This document shows positions 35,233 to 40,795 of a stretch of DNA of 40,795 bases, piece by piece. The DNA lies in the IMG/VR virus record IMGVR_UViG_3300034104_004365, positions 1 through 40,795 of that record; one strand, 5' to 3'. Under the pieces are notes generated by a model that saw only the letters and a list, made by a program, of their open reading frames with translations, made no database searches and was not told the origin of the DNA. Source of the stretch: a virus. Made by a program: the position numbers and the translations under genes. Positions within the stretch are counted from its first letter, which is position 1. Every line of letters starts with the position of its first letter.

Positions 35233-37638
35233 TTAAAACTCCAAGATTATCTTTATAATTTCTGATTTGTTGCCGCTTCGAGTAATCGGATCTAGATTTT
35301 CAAGATATAGAACCTGACCACTGCCAACAACAAAGTCTCCAGGATATTTATTAGTCAAATTATTGAGCGACGCGAGAGAAGTTACGCCTCTAATAGGTCT
35401 TACACCGCCTGGATCTAAATTGTAAATACCAAACTTATTGCTGATATACATATGATCGTTATCTGCGCCATCTGTAAGACTGATGCTATGGAAAGCACCA
35501 CGTGGTTTAGCAAATGGTATTAAACTGGTTTGTTCAATAACTTCATCTTCAAGGAAACTTGTTCCTCCAGTTGGAAAGGTGCCAGTTAATTTTGTCAACT
35601 GAACTGCCGTATTAAATCCTCCAGCCGCTTTGTCATTTACTTCAATTGGAAGCAATGGAGCGGCGCCAGCAGTTGTTTGAATAACGCTGGTCGTGTTAGA
35701 AGTAAGACCAATAACTCTAGAATTTTCTGTGAATACACCTGCAACATTCGAAAGAGTAATTCTTCCAGCACTTATAGATGAAACTTTTCCAGAAGCTTGA
35801 AGAACAAGCGCTGAAACTTCACAGTTATCTCCCGTAAATGTTGAATTTGTTGTTGTGGTAATTTGGTAATCCTGAGGAACACCTGCCACCTTTGAAAGAA
35901 ACAGATTGGTTCCACTTGTAACTAAAACATAATCGCCAGCAACAAAGTTATCTTTAAATGTAGGTGTTTGTGGATTAGCAAATGCTACAGCCAACTGGCC
36001 GTTAGTTCCACTGGTAGCAGTTACTTGCAAAGTAGGTAATTCAATATAGTTATTACCTTGGTTAGACACAGTAACGCCAGTAATTACTCCGGTTGTTAAT
36101 GTAACAGATACGGCAAGCCCATCTCCACCAGAAAGAGGATTAGTTACGGTTACGGCTGCGTCTGATGAATAACCAACACCAGGATTGACAATAGTAACAA
36201 CAGAAGAAATACGACCTTGATTAGTTTTCTTAATCGTAGTAGTGCCGGATGTAACTGAAACATTTCCATGAAGCTTGAATTGCTTAAATTGATGAACTGT
36301 TTCACCAATGCTAAATCCAGTTCCAACTGTATTTGCAGTTTTAAGAAGAATATCTACGTTTGTATATAGAGGATTCTTAATAACACCTACTTGACGAAAA
36401 TCATTTTCAACTGGAATAGTTGAACCTTCGCTGTTTACAAACTTAGTACTAATGCAAACTCTTTTACCACCTAGTTCAGTCAGTGGATCTGCTCCATGGC
36501 CATTTATAGGTGAAATGATTGGCTTTAATGTTGCAGCAGTAAAGCCGGCACTGCCTGATACAGAAGCAGGAAGATCAATAAACACACTATCGACTGTAAC
36601 TGGAATACTGTTTGTAGTTTTTCCGGCATATGCTTCGCCATAACGATAGCCTGCGCCAACGTTAAGCATTTCAATTTCTACAATTGAATTAGAACTTGCA
36701 CCATCAATAATAGCTCTACCTTCAGCGGCGGTTGTTTCACTTCCATCTCCCCATATGTAAACATACGGATAAACTTCGTATTCATCGCCGGCTGCGGGAA
36801 CAGGATTAAATGGTGAATCTAGGATAAAGATTTTTTGGCCACCTTGGCCACGATAATCTACAATACGACGATATTGATTTGCAGCACCATTTGAAGACTC
36901 AGTAATTTTAATTACACATCCTGCGTAATAATCGTCTTCTGCCTCTGCAGTATCTGGTGCACCATAGATTTCATCGTTACCACCAACGCTGATGTCAGTA
37001 GTTCTAAAAATGCCATTGTTGATGTAGTTATCATAACCCTTGCCGCGTGTAATAATATCAACTACTTCAATAGTACCTGGAACGGCCGCATTTTCTATTG
37101 TTGTATTTGCAACGACTGGAATATAGTTTGTTGTAGCAAACTTTTCATACTGTGCTTTGGTAATACTATACATGTACTTCCAAATATATTCATCACCAGT
37201 AGGATATGGTTCTTCTGATTTTATAGATGGAGCGTCAGTAGAACTTACTTGTACTGTACTATTACTGGCATTAAATAAGCATTTGAAAACATTAAATTCT
37301 GTACCAGCATCTACAACCGTGTAAAACTTCTTTGTATCTAAATCGCCATCAGTATGATCGTACTTATCATAGTAAGTACCAGAAGACCAAAGATACTTAG
37401 GAATAACATGAGCTACATCACTAGAAGAAATTCTCTTTGCAAAAATCATATCATTATAAACATCAATGTTTGTAGACTTGATGCTATTATTTGGAGTAGT
37501 TAGAACAGCATCACTTCCAGGATACGGAGTATGCTTGCCGGCAAAGACAAAGTAATCGTTATTGGCAAAAGAACCAACAAAACTTGCGGCACTTTCTACA
37601 TTAAAATTTGTTGTTACAAGTTTTTGAGTAACTGACAT
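35233..37638 (-). CDS. gp8: Baseplate wedge protein gp8 (extended)
   Basis: This 801-aa protein is a gp8-type baseplate wedge subunit. The N-terminal 180 residues match the T4 gp8 layout: NDYFVFAGKHTPYPGSD, YNDMIFAKRISSSDVAHVIP, YLWSSGTYYDKYDHTD, FNVFKCLFNASNSTVQ and finally GDEYIWKYMYSITKAQYEKF, corresponding to the T4 stretch in which GDGYVWEYLFEI follows a Pro-rich insert. Later comes INGHGADPLTELGGKRVCI with NDFRQVGVIKNPL, a segment shared by marine T4-like wedge proteins. T4 gp8 is 334 aa; this one is more than twice as long because of inserted beta repeats (GVGYSSDAAVTVTNPLSGG and VTVSNQGNNYIELPT types). The ATG directly abuts the preceding stop, and the ribosome binding site GAGGAA lies in that gene's last codons. 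Confidence 0.8.
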   Translation of the reverse strand: MSVTQKLVTTNFNVESAASFVGSFANNDYFVFAGKHTPYPGSDAVLTTPNNSIKSTNIDVYNDMIFAKRISSSDVAHVIPKYLWSSGTYYDKYDHTDGDLDTKKFYTVVDAGTEFNVFKCLFNASNSTVQVSSTDAPSIKSEEPYPTGDEYIWKYMYSITKAQYEKFATTNYIPVVANTTIENAAVPGTIEVVDIITRGKGYDNYINNGIFRTTDISVGGNDEIYGAPDTAEAEDDYYAGCVIKITESSNGAANQYRRIVDYRGQGGQKIFILDSPFNPVPAAGDEYEVYPYVYIWGDGSETTAAEGRAIIDGASSNSIVEIEMLNVGAGYRYGEAYAGKTTNSIPVTVDSVFIDLPASVSGSAGFTAATLKPIISPINGHGADPLTELGGKRVCISTKFVNSEGSTIPVENDFRQVGVIKNPLYTNVDILLKTANTVGTGFSIGETVHQFKQFKLHGNVSVTSGTTTIKKTNQGRISSVVTIVNPGVGYSSDAAVTVTNPLSGGDGLAVSVTLTTGVITGVTVSNQGNNYIELPTLQVTATSGTNGQLAVAFANPQTPTFKDNFVAGDYVLVTSGTNLFLSKVAGVPQDYQITTTTNSTFTGDNCEVSALVLQASGKVSSISAGRITLSNVAGVFTENSRVIGLTSNTTSVIQTTAGAAPLLPIEVNDKAAGGFNTAVQLTKLTGTFPTGGTSFLEDEVIEQTSLIPFAKPRGAFHSISLTDGADNDHMYISNKFGIYNLDPGGVRPIRGVTSLASLNNLTNKYPGDFVVGSGQVLYLENLDPITRSGNKSEIIKIILEF

Positions 37639-40600
37639 TTATTCCTCGATCGTCTTTGTTAAGTAGTGACCAGCTGAAGGCGCACCACTTGTAGCACTAG
37701 CTGTTATATTTATAGGAGTTCCACCGATAGCTATTGCAAGTTTAACAGTAGATCCAGATGTTTGTACAATATAATAGTTTGTATTATTTGCTAATCCGCT
37801 AACTGCTGTATTTCCAGTTGCAGTTGTGTATCTTACAATATCACCATTTGCAAATGGATTTGGCGTGATGTCTGTATCAATAGTTTCATTATCATTGTTA
37901 ACATCACTGTTTGAGTTGAACTGAACTTCCTCGCCAGTTGCAATCTCGGAAAGCTCTACAGTTATTGAATCTTCTTCGACAACTAGAGCAGAACCAAAGA
38001 ACTTGGTACCAGCAGTATGCATTACCTTCTTAAACATGTCTGCATAACGATCTACAGAGATCTTCGACAGAATCTCATACGAGTATTCTTGATAGTAGTC
38101 ACCGTCATGAATGTACATGTCTTCAGATAGGAAGCCTTTCGAACTTCTATAGTATCCTTCACCAATGCCATGTCCATCAACAACAATTTTAATAGACCCT
38201 GAACGAGTACCGTCTGATGAAGTGTATTGTAAAACATCACTGTTCGAATAACCAACACCAGAGTCTACAACCTGTAAAGATGTAATTTGGCCATTTGCTG
38301 TAATAACGTTAGCTTCAATCTGAGCATTTAAACCAATCGGATAGATAAGGTCTAAATCTTCAGTAACTCCTGTAATTTGAGCTTCTGCACCTGAGAATTC
38401 GCCAAGTAGAAGTGATTCACTCGGTGGAGAACCTGGTCTAAATGTATTTTCAAAGCTAAGTCTCTTTACACGCACTGCAGTAGTATTGGCTGACTTGACA
38501 ATACCTTTTGCAGTAGATGTAATCTGAAACAAACTTGCCGTTGCAACATTTGCACTAACATACGGATTTGAGTATGAAAGTAATGTATTTGATGATGTTA
38601 CGTTGATTGTCGATGTATTACCAGATACACGAACATAATCACCAGTTGTATTTGAAAAGATTGATCGTACACTAGCGTTCATTACTGGTGTTGTGCTTTG
38701 ATACACACGATCACCAGGTAAGAATCCAGGAATGGTAGAGAATGTATGTGATTCTAAAGAACCGGTTTTAGCAGAAATATCAACATTAGCACCACCGCGA
38801 TCGTTTGATAATGCAAATCCTACCGTATTTGCGCTAACAATATAATAAGCGGTATTATTTGCAAGACCCGAAATAGCTGTATTACCAGTTGGCGCTCTGT
38901 AAATTACTCTTTGATTGTTTGCAAACTCATTGGCATACTTGACAATGTTATGACCATTAGCAGCTGGATTATAATATCTTAGGAAGTGACCAGCACCGCC
39001 TGGATCTAGAGCAGTAATATCTACAACAGAACCTGTTGATGTTTCTGACAACTTAAACCCAGTAGAATTAGCAAAACGTACATAATACAGAGCATTGTTT
39101 GTTAGACCGGTTACTGCAGTATTACCAGCACCTGTAATGTATCTTACCTGTTGGCCATTTGCAAACAATGTATCTGCAGTTGCAATAGTAATAAAGTCAT
39201 TGCTATTTTGAACATTTGTATTTGAGTTAAATGTAGCAACATTCGAAGCCTGAGTAAGGTTAATGTTTGCACCACCCTGACTAGTCGCTAGCGTAATACC
39301 AGACGAGTTAGACATTGCAACATAATAGAATCCATTGTTAGCAAGAGGAGATAATGCAGTATTTCCATTATTAGTATAATAACGAACATATGTATTTACT
39401 GGATATGTACCATTTGCATTTGTGATAGAGATAAACTCTGTATTGGAATTTACATCATCTGTTGTATTAAATGTAGAAGAATTTGAAACATACAGAATAA
39501 AATTATTTACAGTTTGAATTTCGTCGTCAACGTTTACCGTTACAACCTTTTCATCAAACGTATCACTATAAGCACCATTATCTACTTTTAGATCATAGAA
39601 CTTTAAATCTGCAAGAGTTTGATTTACTCTTTCTCCAACCGCATATACGCCACTTGCACCAGAAATATTAATAATAAAATCTCTACGACCGAATGCAGAA
39701 ATATACGGTTGATAAGCAAGAACATAAGGGTCAACGTTATAACCAGCTCCAGGGTCGACACCTGAAAGTGCGCCAATAGAACCAAGTGTAAATTTATCAA
39801 ACGTCAGACATGTAAAGATCTTATTCTTAGAATCACCTTGAGGATTCTTTGGAAATCCAAATGCAGCTCCAGCAATTGGTAAAGCAGAATATACTTGATT
39901 TGCTTGATTAAGTGTAGTGTAAACTGCTACAGCATCAATATTAGTATTTGTAGATGTTGCACCGTACTTAATAATATTGCTATTTGCAAATGTGCTTACA
40001 TCTGCAGTTCCGCCAGTAATAGAAAAGTAATTGTGGTTATCTTTAGTTCTTAACACGCCGGTCGCAGTTTCGAATACTGTCCCGTGCGTCAGTTTGTATA
40101 AGTAATGCCCTGCTTCATCTACTTTGTTATTAGCAAATGTAGAGAAGTTTGTGGAATTGATTTGGTCAAACTTGCGATATGGATAAGAAAGAGTTACATC
40201 AGTTGATGTAGCACCAGCAATATAGTAGTAATCACCATCATACAATCCATTTAAAGCAGTATTTCCGGCAGCAACTTGATATCGTACAATATCACCAATA
40301 TTGAATAATGTGCTGGCATTTGGAAGAGTAATTTTTCCGGTTGTAGCATCTACAGAACTACTTGCATTAAATGCAATTTTGTTTACTTCTTGATAAACAC
40401 GATCACCTACTGCAAATCCTGAACTTGATCCAACTGTTAGAGTAACACGATCGTAATCAAGTGTTCCTACACCATTTGCAGAAATTAGATCTGTACCAAT
40501 GAAGATGTCTTCTGTGTCACCGAGTGTACCAACATTAAACTGTGCACCAGATCCAAAGCTTGTTGTAAGCGGAATCGCTGAAGTATTAGTTGTCTGTGTA

Positions 40601-40795
40601 AAGAGTCTGGCATGTTCAGAAGCAATATAGTCACCACCGGCATTTGCTACTGTGTATGTAACAACTGTAGCACGACCCGTGTTTGCACCAGTATAGAATA
40701 CATCAGTTTCGGTAAAGTAACCTTTAATTGGAACAAAAGTAAGATTACCAGATGAAGTACCAGCATTATGAGAGACAGTAAGAAGAAGACCCTCA
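37639..40795 (-). CDS. Gene 7-position baseplate wedge protein, N-terminus cut by window edge
   Basis: The minus-strand frame stays open from the stop at 37639 to the right edge, giving at least 1051 residues; no upstream start is visible. Its place directly before gp8 is that of T4 gene 7 (baseplate wedge, 1032 aa). It contains five copies of a module with consensus (R/Q)Y-x4-GNTA-x2-GL-x-NN-x2-YY, usually followed by GGA-(N/P)-I-(N/D)-IT, and a conserved segment GEGYYRSSKGFLSEDMYIHD, DYYQEYSYEILSKISVDRY and MFKKVMHTAGTKFFGSALV. The latter is typical of large wedge proteins of marine T4-like phages. Assignment to gp7 rests on gene order and size rather than clear similarity to T4 gp7. An exact late promoter box for gp8 lies inside its 3' end. 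Confidence 0.65.
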   Translation of the reverse strand, partial: EGLLLTVSHNAGTSSGNLTFVPIKGYFTETDVFYTGANTGRATVVTYTVANAGGDYIASEHARLFTQTTNTSAIPLTTSFGSGAQFNVGTLGDTEDIFIGTDLISANGVGTLDYDRVTLTVGSSSGFAVGDRVYQEVNKIAFNASSSVDATTGKITLPNASTLFNIGDIVRYQVAAGNTALNGLYDGDYYYIAGATSTDVTLSYPYRKFDQINSTNFSTFANNKVDEAGHYLYKLTHGTVFETATGVLRTKDNHNYFSITGGTADVSTFANSNIIKYGATSTNTNIDAVAVYTTLNQANQVYSALPIAGAAFGFPKNPQGDSKNKIFTCLTFDKFTLGSIGALSGVDPGAGYNVDPYVLAYQPYISAFGRRDFIINISGASGVYAVGERVNQTLADLKFYDLKVDNGAYSDTFDEKVVTVNVDDEIQTVNNFILYVSNSSTFNTTDDVNSNTEFISITNANGTYPVNTYVRYYTNNGNTALSPLANNGFYYVAMSNSSGITLATSQGGANINLTQASNVATFNSNTNVQNSNDFITIATADTLFANGQQVRYITGAGNTAVTGLTNNALYYVRFANSTGFKLSETSTGSVVDITALDPGGAGHFLRYYNPAANGHNIVKYANEFANNQRVIYRAPTGNTAISGLANNTAYYIVSANTVGFALSNDRGGANVDISAKTGSLESHTFSTIPGFLPGDRVYQSTTPVMNASVRSIFSNTTGDYVRVSGNTSTINVTSSNTLLSYSNPYVSANVATASLFQITSTAKGIVKSANTTAVRVKRLSFENTFRPGSPPSESLLLGEFSGAEAQITGVTEDLDLIYPIGLNAQIEANVITANGQITSLQVVDSGVGYSNSDVLQYTSSDGTRSGSIKIVVDGHGIGEGYYRSSKGFLSEDMYIHDGDYYQEYSYEILSKISVDRYADMFKKVMHTAGTKFFGSALVVEEDSITVELSEIATGEEVQFNSNSDVNNDNETIDTDITPNPFANGDIVRYTTATGNTAVSGLANNTNYYIVQTSGSTVKLAIAIGGTPINITASATSGAPSAGHYLTKTIEE
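37707..37714 (-). promoter_or_regulatory. T4-type late promoter box upstream of gp8
   Basis: The minus strand reads TATAAATA exactly. It lies about 70 bases upstream of the gp8 ATG, inside the last codons of the gene 7-position protein (encoding PINIT). The spacing is like that of the boxes before gp18 and the giant fibre. Confidence 0.5.
37771..40287 (-). repeat. Five dispersed GNTA-type modules in the gene 7-position protein
   Basis: Copies lie near 37771-37845, 38849-38918, 39079-39153, 39316-39389 and 40219-40287. Each encodes (I/V)-(R/Y)-Y-x4-GNTA-x2-GL-x-NN-x2-YY or a close variant; the flanking sequence usually contains a GGA(N/P)I(N/D)(L/I) strand. They are spaced irregularly, from about 230 to over 1000 bases apart. 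A sixth, more diverged copy is in the 1773-aa gene near 32265-32420. Confidence 0.8.

Noticed and set aside
40243-40245. Start of the gene 7-position protein at 40245
   Set aside because: That codon is a TTG in the middle of a conserved GNTA module. The frame is open to the window edge with continuous matching sequence, so the gene is truncated, not started here.
1-40795. CRISPR arrays, tRNA genes, integrase or attachment sites, a diversity-generating reverse transcriptase
   Set aside because: Direct repeats present are all protein-coding collagen or fibre repeats without spacer structure. No cloverleaf, recombinase or reverse transcriptase motif was seen.

Overview
The window is part of the late, virion-morphogenesis region of a T4-like contractile-tailed phage (T4/cyanophage-type myovirus). 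The diagnostic block on the minus strand, read right to left, is a gene 7-position protein (cut by the right edge), gp8, a long fibre/adhesin cluster, then neck protein gp13, neck protein gp14, tail-sheath stabiliser gp15, small terminase gp16, large terminase gp17, and the first codons of tail sheath gp18 (cut by the left edge). This is T4 gene order, with everything T4 has between gene 8 and gene 13 (genes 9-12 and wac) absent or unrecognisable and replaced by about 31 kb of structural and adhesin genes. The host cannot be named from the sequence: there are no tRNAs, auxiliary metabolic genes or integration features. The baseplate and fibre proteins resemble those of marine T4-like phages. 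One near-perfect sigma-70 type promoter indicates a host with a standard housekeeping sigma factor.

Layout by position. 1-4427: gp18 (partial), gp17, gp16, gp15, gp14, gp13, tightly packed with one-base or short overlaps. 4526-5711: three small proteins, probably virion-associated. 5714-18346: two very large tail-fibre-like proteins (1343 and 2466 aa), both with collagen-like stalks and C-terminal S74 self-cleaving chaperone domains, separated by a 403-aa structural protein. 18347-18426: a compact divergent promoter region. 18427-21056: the only plus-strand genes, a GT4-GT2 double glycosyltransferase and a small GT-A-type glycosyltransferase. 21028-29875: a second minus-strand group of fibre or adhesin accessory proteins, including a third collagen-like protein (435 aa) and a 771-aa protein built from 12-residue repeats. 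29907-40795: a 1773-aa DUF4815-type protein, gp8, and the truncated gene 7-position protein.

Regulation visible in the sequence. Exact T4-type late promoter boxes (TATAAATA) lie on the minus strand just upstream of gp18, the giant fibre and gp8, and one-mismatch forms precede gp13 and the 702-aa gene. The plus-strand glycosyltransferase operon instead has a consensus TTGACA-17 bp-TATAAT promoter whose -10 box physically overlaps the opposing late box. This suggests early host-polymerase expression of the glycosyltransferases, and an early/late switch at one site.

How the genes may work together. The gp13-gp17 block completes and packages the head and joins it to the tail, and the gene 7-position protein and gp8 build baseplate wedges. 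The large cluster between them supplies adhesion fibres whose headers, connectors, collagen stalks and repeat shafts are mixed and matched between genes. The glycosyltransferases embedded in this cluster may decorate the Thr/Ser-rich collagen stalks or modify the host surface; this is inference. No gene-free stretch longer than 300 bases exists in the window. The longest gap is about 100 bases, at 4428-4525.
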